Counted from the stretch's first letter, positions 17,959-26,398 are shown. The stretch is DNA of 64,000 nucleotides from an uncultured Cohaesibacter sp. (GCF_963678225.1 NZ_OY782764.1:340001-404000), one strand, 5' to 3'. Notes: generated by a model not told the origin, from the letters alone. Numbers and translations are program-made.

Positions 17959-19905
17959 ATGGAAAGGCCCATGATGGTCACCCCAATCCAAACTTCAACC
18001 TCCAACGTCATCGTTGATCCTGACTTCTTCATCTCCAAGATGGAGGACCATTGGGTCAACAAGCTCAACAACACCTCAAGCCAGCCCCTCAAGGATCTCT
18101 GGCGACAGATGTGTCTCACCTTCAACGAACAGATCAGCAGCTTTGGCAAGCCGGAAGGCCAGAGGATCAAGGTCCTCCCACCCCAAACCGGAACAGGCAA
18201 AAGCCAAGGGCTCGCTGTCTACTGTAGCTGTCTCTCAGAAGAAGATCATCTCGGCGTCTTAATCGTCGTTCGCCTCAAGGAACAAGCCAACGACACAGCC
18301 GACACGATCAACAAACTGGCAGGAAAGACAATCGCCTTAGCGCGTCACACAGACACCTCTGTTACCCAAGAGGAGCTTGAGCAGTCCCCTGTCGTCATTA
18401 TCACCCACAAGGCATATGAGAATGGTCTCGATGCCGTTGCAAGAGGAGAACCAGAGCAATCAGCATGGTCCCAGTATCACACATTCAGAGACGGTCAGCG
18501 TCAGCTTGTCGTCATCGACGAGGCCCTCGACCTCCTTCAGGAATCCAAGGTTAGCCTTGATCAGGTCAGATACCTTCACGCCTCCCTGTCCAACAAGAAC
18601 AGCCCTGAAGAGGCTTCCGCCTTGGAGACCCTCGGTCACTTTATGACCATCTATGAAGCTCTGACAGAAGCCCATCCAGAAGGACGGGAGATGGTTGTTA
18701 GTCAGAACGACCTGAAGACCCTTGATCCGGCCAGCCTGACCATTCTCCGACAATCCCTTAAGTCGAAGCGTCTCGACAAGGCTATGCTGGGCCGAGATGA
18801 CAAGAAGCAGAACCGACAGCTCATCCAGCTCTATTCCGAGGTCCTCAAGTCCGTTCAGGCACTCATGGCGTCTTGGCGGATCTACGGCACCAAAGGAGAC
18901 CAGTACTGGCTATCAACAGCCAAGCTGATCCTGCCAGACGAAGGCTGTGGGGCTGTCATCCTTGATGCAACAGCCAACGAGAATGTCCTCTACAGTCTGC
19001 TCCCTAACAGAGTCGATCCACCCGTCAAGCTGCCTTCCAATGCCCGCTCCTACGCCAATGTGACCTTGCACGTCTCGACAGGCCACCGACTGGGCAAGAA
19101 CTATCTGGAAGACAATGCCAAGAAGGAAGTGGCCTCCCTCATGGGCGACCTCAAGGAAAGCGGATTGATGAACAGGAAGGTTCTGATCTGTTGTCACAAG
19201 TCGGTCGAGCCGGTCATCAAACTCTATGAGCACCACTTCAAGGCGCTTGGCGTCGCCCATTGGGGCGCTATTGATGGTCGCAATGACTGGTCTGACTATG
19301 ACTGTGTCGTGATCTTCGGCCTGCCATATCGGGATGACTTCTACTCGGCCAACCTCTTCTTTGCTGCCCAAGGCCCTCAGTCAACTGACTGGCTGAGACA
19401 GCAGGATCAGAGGAAGTGGCAGGACTTCAAGGATGTTCGGCATTCGATCAAGGTCAGCAACCTGTCGACCTCGGTCATTCAGGGGATCAACCGTGTCCGT
19501 TGTCGTCGTGTCGTCGATAGTCTTGGCAACTGTGCGTCCACCGATGTCTACCTTCTGCTTCCCTCGGACCAGACAGGACGAATGCTGCTCAAGGACATCA
19601 AGGACCATATGCCAGGCATCGTCTCCACTTCATGGAAGCTGAAAGCGGCTCGTCGTGCACCCAAGACCTCGAACCATCTTGAAGCTTTCCTGACCTGTCT
19701 GGCCAACATGCCTGCTGGCAGGAAGTCCTTCAGTGACATCAAGCAGCAGCTTGGACTTGATCGCTCAAAGTCTGACTTCATCCGAAGGAAACTGTCAAAT
19801 CCTCCTGAAGGCTTCATGGATCGCCTCAAGATCCATCAGGTGTCCTACGAGGCGACAGGGGTCAAACGGGGGTCTCAGATCTGGTTCGAGAAGGTCCCTG
19901 CCTGA
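17959..19905 (+). CDS. SF2 helicase-like protein of the mobile element
   Basis: A protein of about 648 residues with superfamily 2 helicase motifs: P-loop QTGTGKS, Walker B VIDEAL, motif III-like ILDATAN and motif VI-like QGINRVRCRR. The last 80 residues look like a winged helix (DIKQQLGLDRSKSDFIRRKL). This suggests DNA unwinding in element replication or control, as in phage and satellite helicases. The start is uncertain: ATG codons at 17959, 17971 and 17974 are in frame, and GGAAAGG gives 17974 the best-spaced ribosome site. A TTG at 17905 is also possible. It is bracketed by the two 47-bp palindromes. Confidence 0.75.
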   Translation: MERPMMVTPIQTSTSNVIVDPDFFISKMEDHWVNKLNNTSSQPLKDLWRQMCLTFNEQISSFGKPEGQRIKVLPPQTGTGKSQGLAVYCSCLSEEDHLGVLIVVRLKEQANDTADTINKLAGKTIALARHTDTSVTQEELEQSPVVIITHKAYENGLDAVARGEPEQSAWSQYHTFRDGQRQLVVIDEALDLLQESKVSLDQVRYLHASLSNKNSPEEASALETLGHFMTIYEALTEAHPEGREMVVSQNDLKTLDPASLTILRQSLKSKRLDKAMLGRDDKKQNRQLIQLYSEVLKSVQALMASWRIYGTKGDQYWLSTAKLILPDEGCGAVILDATANENVLYSLLPNRVDPPVKLPSNARSYANVTLHVSTGHRLGKNYLEDNAKKEVASLMGDLKESGLMNRKVLICCHKSVEPVIKLYEHHFKALGVAHWGAIDGRNDWSDYDCVVIFGLPYRDDFYSANLFFAAQGPQSTDWLRQQDQRKWQDFKDVRHSIKVSNLSTSVIQGINRVRCRRVVDSLGNCASTDVYLLLPSDQTGRMLLKDIKDHMPGIVSTSWKLKAARRAPKTSNHLEAFLTCLANMPAGRKSFSDIKQQLGLDRSKSDFIRRKLSNPPEGFMDRLKIHQVSYEATGVKRGSQIWFEKVPA

Positions 19906-19976
19906 CGACCTATCATCACAGCAACAACTCAAGGCATCGCGGGTTATCCTCGCGGTGTCCTTCAAAATCTTCCAGT

Positions 19977-20023
19977 ATGCGTATTGTCAAACTCAAGGTC
20001 CCTTATAGGGCAATCATACGCAT
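19977..20023. repeat. 47-bp interrupted palindrome, copy 2 (downstream of helicase)
   Basis: ATGCGTAT at 19977-19984 and ATACGCAT at 20016-20023, with CCCTTATAGGGC inside. It has the same length and orientation as copy 1, so the two sites bracket the helicase gene as direct repeats about 2.2 kb apart. Confidence 0.75.
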
Positions 20024-20255
20024 ATCTCGAACAACAGTTCCCAACCCACCCAGACAATAACAACAACAAGAAGAACTCACGAGACAACCGGCTTTCCCTT
20101 TCAGCCGGTCTCAACGTGAGCATGTGAGGCGCTTTGGGTGAAGCAGCAGCCTTGCATAGAGGGAATGGGAGGAGGTCGAGCGCTGAAGGGACTTCAAGAG
20201 AGCTTGAAGGTCTTGTTCGTCTTCGTGTGCTCCCTTCTCTCATTCCCAACTGTCC

Positions 20256-20310
20256 ATGTGGTGGCCGGTAGGCGTCGTTTTGTCTTCGTCTGCTCCACCA
20301 CATTTTTTTT
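20256..20310 (+). terminator. Possible terminator after the helicase gene
   Basis: ATGTGGTGG (20256-20264) pairs with CCACCACAT (20295-20303), followed by eight T at 20303-20310. The 30-base loop is long, so this is only a candidate. The rest of the 428-base gap 19906-20333 holds palindrome copy 2 and a short hairpin near 20193-20212. Confidence 0.45.
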
Positions 20311-20333
20311 GTAAAGGACTGTGAAGGGCTTCT

Positions 20334-20987
20334 TCAAGGGGTGCTCTTGGGAACAAAGATCTTTTCGTTGTGATAAGCTATGCTCTTCGATGAAATCGTA
20401 TGTCCCGCTGCGCCAGTTAGTTCTTCCACGTTGATTTCTACGCAACCGAAATCCAGCTGCGCATGATGGTTGGGGCATACAATAACAATATTTTCAGAGA
20501 CATCGGGCCCATAGTGGGGAGACCCAATCGGAATTATATGGTGCGCTTCAGCGTATGACGTTCCGTCTGGCAGCAGAATTGAAGAGTCACAAATCTGGCA
20601 CTTACTGCGATGAAGTGCCTTCACTTTTCTTGTCATAGCGGTATCACGGATAATTCTAGATGTCGTGAGACCGGATATTCTTGTTGCGTCACTCTGATCG
20701 GGGTTTGACAAATCGGACGCAAACGCTGATCTTGGAATATGTGCCCTCAGCCCCCACACTCCATTGCCAATTCCTTCAACGCTGAAGAAAAGATTACGAT
20801 TGCCGCGCCAATTGCTTGAGTCTTGGGAGTTGTACTCTAGTTCCTTCCGAACGATTGCCTCGAGAGAACTGGGAACAGACAACCTTTGCTGCATACGAAT
20901 TTTGCGCACCTCTCCGTAAACATCTTTCAGAGAAGCTGTGCCTCCAAGGTTCTGCAAGGCCATCTCTACTGTTTCATACCACGTCAT
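20334..20987 (-). CDS. HNH endonuclease with N-terminal winged helix
   Basis: A 217-residue protein. The N-terminal part (about 1-70) resembles the winged helix-turn-helix found at the front of restriction-type proteins (TWYETVEMALQNLGG). The C-terminal half is an HNH nuclease with zinc-binding CQIC, the core AEAHHIIP and the final VCPNHHAQLD. The start is placed at 20987 because GGGGAGC lies 6-7 bases upstream; the longer frame to 21026 lacks such a site. It is the only leftward gene in this part of the element apart from the integrase. Restriction of foreign DNA is likely, but homing or phage packaging roles are possible. Confidence 0.78.
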   Translation of the reverse strand: MTWYETVEMALQNLGGTASLKDVYGEVRKIRMQQRLSVPSSLEAIVRKELEYNSQDSSNWRGNRNLFFSVEGIGNGVWGLRAHIPRSAFASDLSNPDQSDATRISGLTTSRIIRDTAMTRKVKALHRSKCQICDSSILLPDGTSYAEAHHIIPIGSPHYGPDVSENIVIVCPNHHAQLDFGCVEINVEELTGAAGHTISSKSIAYHNEKIFVPKSTP

Positions 20988-21115
20988 ATCCTGCTCCCCA
21001 CCTATTTGCTGCTGCAGTTTTAACATGACAACCCTGCGTTTGCATTAGTAGACGTCCACTCTATTGCCGCACTTAAGCTGGCACACCACAGCTCCCTCCG
21101 ATCCCTTCAGGTGAC

Positions 21116-21391
21116 ATGGCGATCCCTAAGAGCAATCGATACCGCTGCCGCTGCTGCCAGTGTGGGAAGACAATTCCCTTGGATATCCCTCAGGGCGTCA
21201 TTAAGCGCACAACCTACTCCTTCAAGGGCATCAAGATGGACACACCACACGACGCTCTGGCGCTCAAGCGGGTCTACGAGGAACTCAAAGAGCACCCAAA
21301 GGCCCGTGCGCGTATGCCGAGCCTCCTACATGTCCTCGCCCAAGAGGCCCAAGTCGAAGCCGTGAAGAAGAAGAAGGAAGGGGTGTGCTGA
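21116..21391 (+). CDS. Small zinc-ribbon-like protein
   Basis: A 91-residue basic protein. Its N-terminus holds three clustered cysteines (CRCCQCGK) that could bind zinc with other residues, although no second CxxC pair is seen apart from the final Cys. The C-terminus is Lys-rich. The stop TGA overlaps the ATG of the next gene, so the two are translationally coupled. Family unknown; such proteins are common in phage and island early regions. Confidence 0.55.
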   Translation: MAIPKSNRYRCRCCQCGKTIPLDIPQGVIKRTTYSFKGIKMDTPHDALALKRVYEELKEHPKARARMPSLLHVLAQEAQVEAVKKKKEGVC

Positions 21392-21666
21392 TGGAAAGTT
21401 CAGCCACACCTCGCGACATCCTCGGCAGGGCAATCAGTCTTGATGACAAGGTCGCTGTCGCAATCCTCGGCTGGCAGTCAGGGCTCCACATCGGGACCGT
21501 CACCGGTATCAGTAAGTTCATCACGGTACTCCATGAGGACGGAACCTACAGCCAGCACTACCCCAAACAGGTCTGCGTCGTCACTGAGTGTGTCGAGCTG
21601 ATCGCAACAACAACCACACCCCCAGTCGATCCGACTAACCCAAAAGGAAACTTCATCCATGCTTAA
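21391..21666 (+). CDS. Small hypothetical protein, coupled to its neighbours
   Basis: A 91-residue protein starting at the ATG that overlaps the previous stop, with GGAAGGGG about 8 bases upstream. The middle (DKVAVAILGWQSGLHIGTVT) reads like a small beta-barrel of the kind seen in KOW or SH3 folds. I recognise no family. Its end overlaps the antirepressor start by 8 bp, making a three-gene coupled set. Confidence 0.55.
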   Translation: MESSATPRDILGRAISLDDKVAVAILGWQSGLHIGTVTGISKFITVLHEDGTYSQHYPKQVCVVTECVELIATTTTPPVDPTNPKGNFIHA

Positions 21667-22333
21667 GAAAATCGCCAACACCGCCGCCGCTGTCTCAACG
21701 TTCACCTTCGAGACAGACCCCTTGGATGTCAGTGTAGATACCGCTCATGAAATCCGTGTTGTGGAACGCGATGGTGAACCTTGGTTCGTCGCTGCGGATG
21801 TCTGCAAGGCGCTTGGGCTGATCAACGTCACTCTGGCAACACAAAATCTTTCCGACGACGAAATTCTCAAACTTAATCGGATTAAACTTGGAGCAAAACG
21901 TGGAGGAAAGCCTATGCCTTGCGTCTCCGAGTCTGGTCTCTACAAACTGGTGATGCGCTCGGACAAACCGCAGGCTAAGCCGTTCCAAGACTGGGTGACC
22001 CGTGATGTTCTCCCTGCCATCCGCAAGACCGGTGCCTACGTCAAAGGTGAAGAGGCACTGAAGCAGGGCAAGCCGCTCCCTGAAGACACCATGAAGGCCA
22101 TGGAAGATCGGCTGAACGCCAAGTTCGAGCAGCTCTTCACGATGAACCAGCAGCTCATTCAGGCCAACCATGGGCTTAAAGAGGATGTCACCCGCAAAGA
22201 GTACGTGATCGAAGAGATGCACGACAAGATGAACACCCTGTCTGAAGACAAGGCTGCTCTCGAGAGCGTCAAGGCTGAGATGGAGCCCTATTTTGGTAGA
22301 ATGACATGCTTGATGGCGTCGATGAGCTGCTGA
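21659..22333 (+). CDS. BRO-family phage antirepressor, probably truncated
   Basis: A 224-residue protein. Residues about 30-130 are a Bro-N domain (GEPWFVAADVCKALGL, then SESGLYKLVMRSDKPQAKPFQDWV and VLPAIRKTGAY), a DNA-binding domain of phage antirepressors. A coiled-coil follows (140-210). Many such proteins end in a KilAC-type domain after this coil, but here the frame ends MEPYFGRMTCLMASMSC after running 46 bp into the convergent integrase gene. That suggests the 3' end was lost in a past recombination. It may still regulate the element's lysogeny-like switch. Confidence 0.8.
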   Translation: MLKKIANTAAAVSTFTFETDPLDVSVDTAHEIRVVERDGEPWFVAADVCKALGLINVTLATQNLSDDEILKLNRIKLGAKRGGKPMPCVSESGLYKLVMRSDKPQAKPFQDWVTRDVLPAIRKTGAYVKGEEALKQGKPLPEDTMKAMEDRLNAKFEQLFTMNQQLIQANHGLKEDVTRKEYVIEEMHDKMNTLSEDKAALESVKAEMEPYFGRMTCLMASMSC

Positions 22334-23589
22334 TCTGAAGGGCCTTTGGAATATCGGTTCAGCCCTTCACCCGGCCTTGAATGCCCCATGAGCCAATCTG
22401 AGATCCATGGATTAACATCACCCTGCTCCAACAGTGTCCTAGCCCTGTGCCGCCAACTGTGGCTTGCCACAACGCTCTTGTCTTTTACGACCAATCTCAA
22501 GGTTCTCCCAAGGCGTTGAGAGAGCGTATGAGAGCGTTTGTTGTATGATCGAGCCTTAAGGGCAGGAAATAGCCAGTCCTCTCCATTCCGATCTTCAAGC
22601 CGATCCTTTAGAACTTGAACAACAGCAGGATCAACAACTGGCACCCGACGCTTACCTGCTTCCGTCTTGGCTTCCTTGATATTCACCCATACAACCTTCC
22701 CTTGATCAGTACAGTCCTCAACCTTCAGCTTTGCGGCCTCTTCCAGCCTTAAGCCGCTCACAGCAAGAAGAAGCGAAACATCGAAGTCATCAGGGAATTT
22801 CCCATGCCGTTCCTTTGTCTTCTCCAAGACGGCCTTAGCTTCCTCTTCGGTAAATGCTCGCCGCTTCTGACTGATATCCTCCGATTTCTTGGGCTTCAAA
22901 CCTTCCCATGGACTTCGTTTGTCATCCGGCAGGTAACCATTCAGCATCAGCCAGCGCCAATAACCACTGTAAGCCGCGAGCTTCTTCTGAACAGTGTCAG
23001 GCGCTCTTCCCGGAGACAGCGTGTTCCTTATGAACTCCGACGCTTTCCGCCTATCTATCTCTTCAATAATCTCAAATTCTGCAGACAGTTCCTTGAAGGC
23101 ATTCTGATACTCGCTCTTGGTTTTATCGCGTATAGACGAATCCCCTAGCCAGATCTCCACATACTGTGAAATTGGCGTTTCCACTCCCTTAGCAATGTTG
23201 TGGAACTTCAGGGCATCATCAGATGTCGCTCCCTGCTCGCGAGCCATATCAAGATCAGCAACACCTTTGAGAAAGCCTCGCTCTTCAATGTCGTAGGCTC
23301 GTTCTGCGATTCGGTCTTCAATGAAGTTCTTCTCTTGTGCTGACTTTGCATCTTTCAACATCGAACGCCAAATCGATGCCTCTGCCACGATCTCGTCAGA
23401 ACCACGAGCATTCTCAATTTGCTGCTTCCAAGTCGCGATAATCGGCCCGCACAAGGCAAGCGCCCTGCGCCTATCACTCGTTTTCAGTGACTTCATGAAC
23501 TTGGTCTTGCCGACAGTTTCTTGCAGATCCTTGGGAACATCCAAGACCGCATACCACCGCTGTCGCTTCTTCAAAAGGTAGTTTGCCAT
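22288..23589 (-). CDS. int: Tyrosine-type site-specific integrase
   Basis: A 433-residue phage-type integrase. The N-terminal part (about 1-100) resembles the arm-binding domain seen in many alphaproteobacterial integrases. A SAM-like core-binding domain follows (about 130-230). The catalytic domain shows the first Arg in SGLRLEEAAKL, SHSWRHRARTLL with the His and second Arg, GHSRPGEG and the probable nucleophile Tyr in LNRYSKG. The gene starts 78 bp from the attR core and points away from it. It should catalyse integration at, and excision from, the tRNA-Arg 3' end. Confidence 0.93.
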   Translation of the reverse strand: MANYLLKKRQRWYAVLDVPKDLQETVGKTKFMKSLKTSDRRRALALCGPIIATWKQQIENARGSDEIVAEASIWRSMLKDAKSAQEKNFIEDRIAERAYDIEERGFLKGVADLDMAREQGATSDDALKFHNIAKGVETPISQYVEIWLGDSSIRDKTKSEYQNAFKELSAEFEIIEEIDRRKASEFIRNTLSPGRAPDTVQKKLAAYSGYWRWLMLNGYLPDDKRSPWEGLKPKKSEDISQKRRAFTEEEAKAVLEKTKERHGKFPDDFDVSLLLAVSGLRLEEAAKLKVEDCTDQGKVVWVNIKEAKTEAGKRRVPVVDPAVVQVLKDRLEDRNGEDWLFPALKARSYNKRSHTLSQRLGRTLRLVVKDKSVVASHSWRHRARTLLEQGDVNPWISDWLMGHSRPGEGLNRYSKGPSDQQLIDAIKHVILPK

Positions 23590-23593
23590 GGGT

Positions 23594-23619
23594 GCTTCGT
23601 ACCACGTTTCCGTACCACA
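23594..23619. repeat. Right integrase arm-type repeat pair
   Basis: CGTACCAC occurs twice in this 26-bp block. It matches the block at 11145-11170 at 24 of 26 positions and in the same orientation. It lies between the integrase start and the core repeat. In the excised circle the two blocks would flank the core at about 47 and 70 bp. Confidence 0.65.
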
Positions 23620-23666
23620 TTGAAGCCATAACCCATTGAAATATTGATTTTATTGAAGAAATCAGG

Positions 23667-23687
23667 AAATGGTGACCCCGGCGCGAT
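23667..23687. repeat. attR-type repeat inside tRNA-Arg
   Basis: Identical over 21 bp to 11054-11074. It overlaps the 3' end of the tRNA, so the element restores a functional tRNA on integration. Confidence 0.9.
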
Positions 23688-23746
23688 TCGAACGCACGAC
23701 CTACCGCTTAGGAGGCGGTTGCTCTATCCAGCTGAGCTACGGGGCC
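23670..23746 (-). tRNA. tRNA-Arg(CCT)
   Basis: Read on the minus strand, 77 bases fold as a tRNA. The acceptor GGCCCCG pairs with CGGGGTC (one G-U pair). The anticodon loop is CTCCTAA with anticodon CCT. The T arm is GTGCG-TTCGAAT-CGCGC, and the CCA end is encoded. This decodes the Arg codon AGG. Its 3' part is the attachment site of the element. Confidence 0.95.
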
Positions 23747-23995
23747 TAGTTTTATTACCCGATCAACCAAAAGATGCAGCATCAACAAACCCACAGCAAA
23801 AGTTTACTCCAGGTTCGTCAAGGCTTATCCAAACTTGAAGACTTTGCTAAACTTCAGCTCAGCAACACCAAGCGCGGATCGGCATTTCAAAAACGCTGAC
23901 GCTCTGTATCATTTCAACAATCCCAGATCAACCAACCACACTCGCAATTCAGCATAACCCTTTCGATTTATTCAATTTCATGGTGCAACAGCTTC

Positions 23996-24829
23996 GTGCA
24001 TAAATTCTCGTCCGCCCTAGCCATAAGCCTTTTTCTGCTGACTGGTCATGCCTTTGCAGAAGAAAAACGTGCAGCAGCTTCCCCTTGCACTGAATCAGCA
24101 AGGCCCGTCACGTTGGACAGTCCTTCGTCCTATAGCCCTCCTTTGGCTATCAGACCGCGTGAGCAAGACGGCTTTACCCTCAAGGGTCTTGTGCCGGACA
24201 TCTTTGCCAACACCGAGCTTGAAAAACAAAAGCAAAAGGAAATCAGCCGTTTTTTACGGAATGCGCCAATAAAGGCCTATGTCACGGGCCATAGAAAGCC
24301 AGACCGCTACAGACGGCATGAAGCTTTTCTGGCCTCTTTCAAAGATAATAAAGAACTCCTGCTTCAGGACAGTCTCGTCGCCAAAGGTCTGGCGCGGGTC
24401 TTGACCGATGGCCTTGAGGATGACTGCGCAGATCATCTTCTTTCTATCGAAGAAACCGCCCACAAAGCTCAGGCTGGCTTGTGGAAAGAGGCAGCCTACC
24501 GCGTAAAAAAAGCAGATGATCTCCACCTTTCTGCCATTGTGTCCACCTACCAGATTATTTCCGGCATCGCGTCATCCGTTCATCGCAAAATAGATGGAAC
24601 AAGCTATGTGAATTTTGGCGACAATTGGTATGAAGATTTCACAATTTCGCTGAACAAAAAGAGCCTTCAAAGCTGGGAGGCCCGAAATAAATTTTTGGAT
24701 GATTTACAAAACAAGCCCATATATGTTCGAGGCTGGGTAGAAGATCGTGGGGGGCCATTGATAGAGCTTCAGGATGCCAGTCAATTGACTGTGGCAGGCA
24801 AAAACGAAAGTCTCAACGGCGCACGATAG
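23996..24829 (+). CDS. Secreted thermonuclease-like (TNase family) protein
   Basis: A 277-residue protein with a signal peptide (ALAISLFLLTGHAFA, cut near residue 21). The central part follows the staphylococcal nuclease fold pattern: LQDSLVAKGLARVL, then a Cys-containing loop, then LLSIEETAHKAQAGLW, the usual end of TNase-like domains. The acidic and Arg catalytic residues of true thermonuclease are not clear, so activity is doubtful. The start is GTG; the ATG 16 bases upstream is out of frame and soon stops. A C-terminal part (about 180-277) resembles an OB-type fold. Confidence 0.65.
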   Translation: MHKFSSALAISLFLLTGHAFAEEKRAAASPCTESARPVTLDSPSSYSPPLAIRPREQDGFTLKGLVPDIFANTELEKQKQKEISRFLRNAPIKAYVTGHRKPDRYRRHEAFLASFKDNKELLLQDSLVAKGLARVLTDGLEDDCADHLLSIEETAHKAQAGLWKEAAYRVKKADDLHLSAIVSTYQIISGIASSVHRKIDGTSYVNFGDNWYEDFTISLNKKSLQSWEARNKFLDDLQNKPIYVRGWVEDRGGPLIELQDASQLTVAGKNESLNGAR

Positions 24830-24922
24830 CCAATCGGCGTTCATCCCGACGAAAAATGACAGCATTATCCGCTTTGCAAAAAAAGAGCCTACGGGCAGGC
24901 AAGTGAGCATGGGAACAAAGAA

Positions 24923-26398
24923 GTGAGCAAGAAACGCATCGACACGCTGAAGATGGCAGGAGCCCTTTGCCTTTCGCTCATGCTTCTTGCTGGCTGCAAA
25001 AGCCTGATGACCGGATCGGAAGAACCGACCATTTCCGGTGTTGCGCCTGCGGGCCTTTCTCCCAATGATAGCGTTGAACGGGCTATCGGCGCCAAAGAAC
25101 ATCCCAAAATCGTCAAGGCCTATGGCGGCGCTTACGAGAATCGCAAGCTGGAGCAGATGGTCTCCAAACTGGTTGGTCGCCTTGTGGGCTCATCCAGCGA
25201 GCCAAGCCGACCTTACCGTGTTACCATCCTCAACTCGCCGACAGTCAACGCCTTCGCTTTACCGGGCGGCTATCTCTATGTGACGCGCGGGCTCATCGCG
25301 CTGGCCAACGACAAAGCAGAGCTTGCCGCTGTGCTGGCTCACGAGATGGCGCATGTCACCTCTCGCCATGCCATCGCAAGAGCGGTAGCCCGACAGAATT
25401 CAGAACTGGTGTCCAAGGTCATGGACAAGATGGTCAGCGAACGAACGAAAGGTGCAACCATCAAGGCACGCCATCTAGTCACGCTCGCCAGTTTCAGCCA
25501 GGTACAGGAACTCGAAGCCGACAAGATCGGAATAGAAACCGCCTATCTTTCAGGCCTGGATCCATTCGCCGCGAGCCGCTTTCTTGAAACCATGGGCGAT
25601 TATGCCGCCTATTTGACAGGTCGCTCCGAACAGGGCAACAAGGCCAACTTCCTGTCCAGCCACCCAGCGACACCGGAGCGCATTAAAGCGGCGGTATTCG
25701 CAGCCCGTCGTTATGGCGGGCCAGAAATAGGCACCCGGGAAAGAGAGGCCTATCTGGACGCGATCGACGGTATACTATTTGGCGACGCGCCAGATGAGGG
25801 CTTTGTGCGCGGCCATTCCTATATTCATCCGGCCTTGCGCATTCGTTTCAGCCCGCCCGAAGGCTATAGGCTGGAGAATACCTCCAAAGCTGTGCTGGCA
25901 GTGGCGCCAGATGGCTCGGCCATGCGGTTTGACGGGGTCAATGTAAGCCCGGATGTTCCTCTGACCAACTATCTCACATCCGGCTGGGTAAGCGGCCTGA
26001 TAACGGGTTCTATTCGCGAGCAGGTGATCAATGGCCATCCGGCGGTTCTCGCGGCGGCAGAAGCCAAAGGCTGGACATTCCGCATTGCTCTTATTCGGGT
26101 AAAGTCAGCCACCTATCGTTTTGTCTTTGCGACCACCAAACCCAACTCAACTTTCGAAAGCGCGATTGCAGAAACCGTCAACAGTTTCCAGACCCTCACG
26201 CATGATCAGGCGGCCGCTTTCAAACCGTTGCAGATCTCGATCGTGACAGCCGGTTACGGCGATACGATCCAGAAAATGGCGGCCCGCATGGCAGGCGCAA
26301 ATGATGGCGAAACTCTCTTTCGAATTCTCAATGACATCAAGACAGGTGAGCATCTCAAACGAGGCCAGAAGCTGAAGCTCGTCACCCCCATGCGATAG
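24923..26398 (+). CDS. M48-family lipoprotein metalloprotease
   Basis: A 491-residue protein with a lipoprotein signal (LLAGC, Cys 25), so it is likely anchored in the outer membrane facing the periplasm. The Zn site is HEMAH with the third ligand in ELEADKIG. This is the BepA/YfgC-like pattern of the M48 family, which clears misassembled outer-membrane proteins. The C-terminal 50 residues (GDTIQKMAARM to LKRGQKLKLV) look like a LysM-type or related peptidoglycan-binding repeat. The start is GTG. A strong bidirectional terminator follows. Confidence 0.88.
   Translation: MSKKRIDTLKMAGALCLSLMLLAGCKSLMTGSEEPTISGVAPAGLSPNDSVERAIGAKEHPKIVKAYGGAYENRKLEQMVSKLVGRLVGSSSEPSRPYRVTILNSPTVNAFALPGGYLYVTRGLIALANDKAELAAVLAHEMAHVTSRHAIARAVARQNSELVSKVMDKMVSERTKGATIKARHLVTLASFSQVQELEADKIGIETAYLSGLDPFAASRFLETMGDYAAYLTGRSEQGNKANFLSSHPATPERIKAAVFAARRYGGPEIGTREREAYLDAIDGILFGDAPDEGFVRGHSYIHPALRIRFSPPEGYRLENTSKAVLAVAPDGSAMRFDGVNVSPDVPLTNYLTSGWVSGLITGSIREQVINGHPAVLAAAEAKGWTFRIALIRVKSATYRFVFATTKPNSTFESAIAETVNSFQTLTHDQAAAFKPLQISIVTAGYGDTIQKMAARMAGANDGETLFRILNDIKTGEHLKRGQKLKLVTPMR

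Larger units (their letters stand above)
11054..23687. mobile_element. Integrative element in tRNA-Arg(CCT), about 12.6 kb
   Basis: The element is bounded by 21-bp direct repeats, one inside the 3' end of an intact tRNA-Arg gene and one 12,613 bp away. A tyrosine integrase lies against the tRNA. Cargo from left to right: a SIR2-HerA pair, a PD-(D/E)XK-like gene, a serine resolvase, a 65-residue protein, an SF2 helicase, an HNH nuclease, two small proteins, a BRO antirepressor and the integrase. No structural phage or conjugation gene is visible. Gene content suggests a phage-satellite-like or small genomic island carrying defence genes. Confidence 0.9.
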
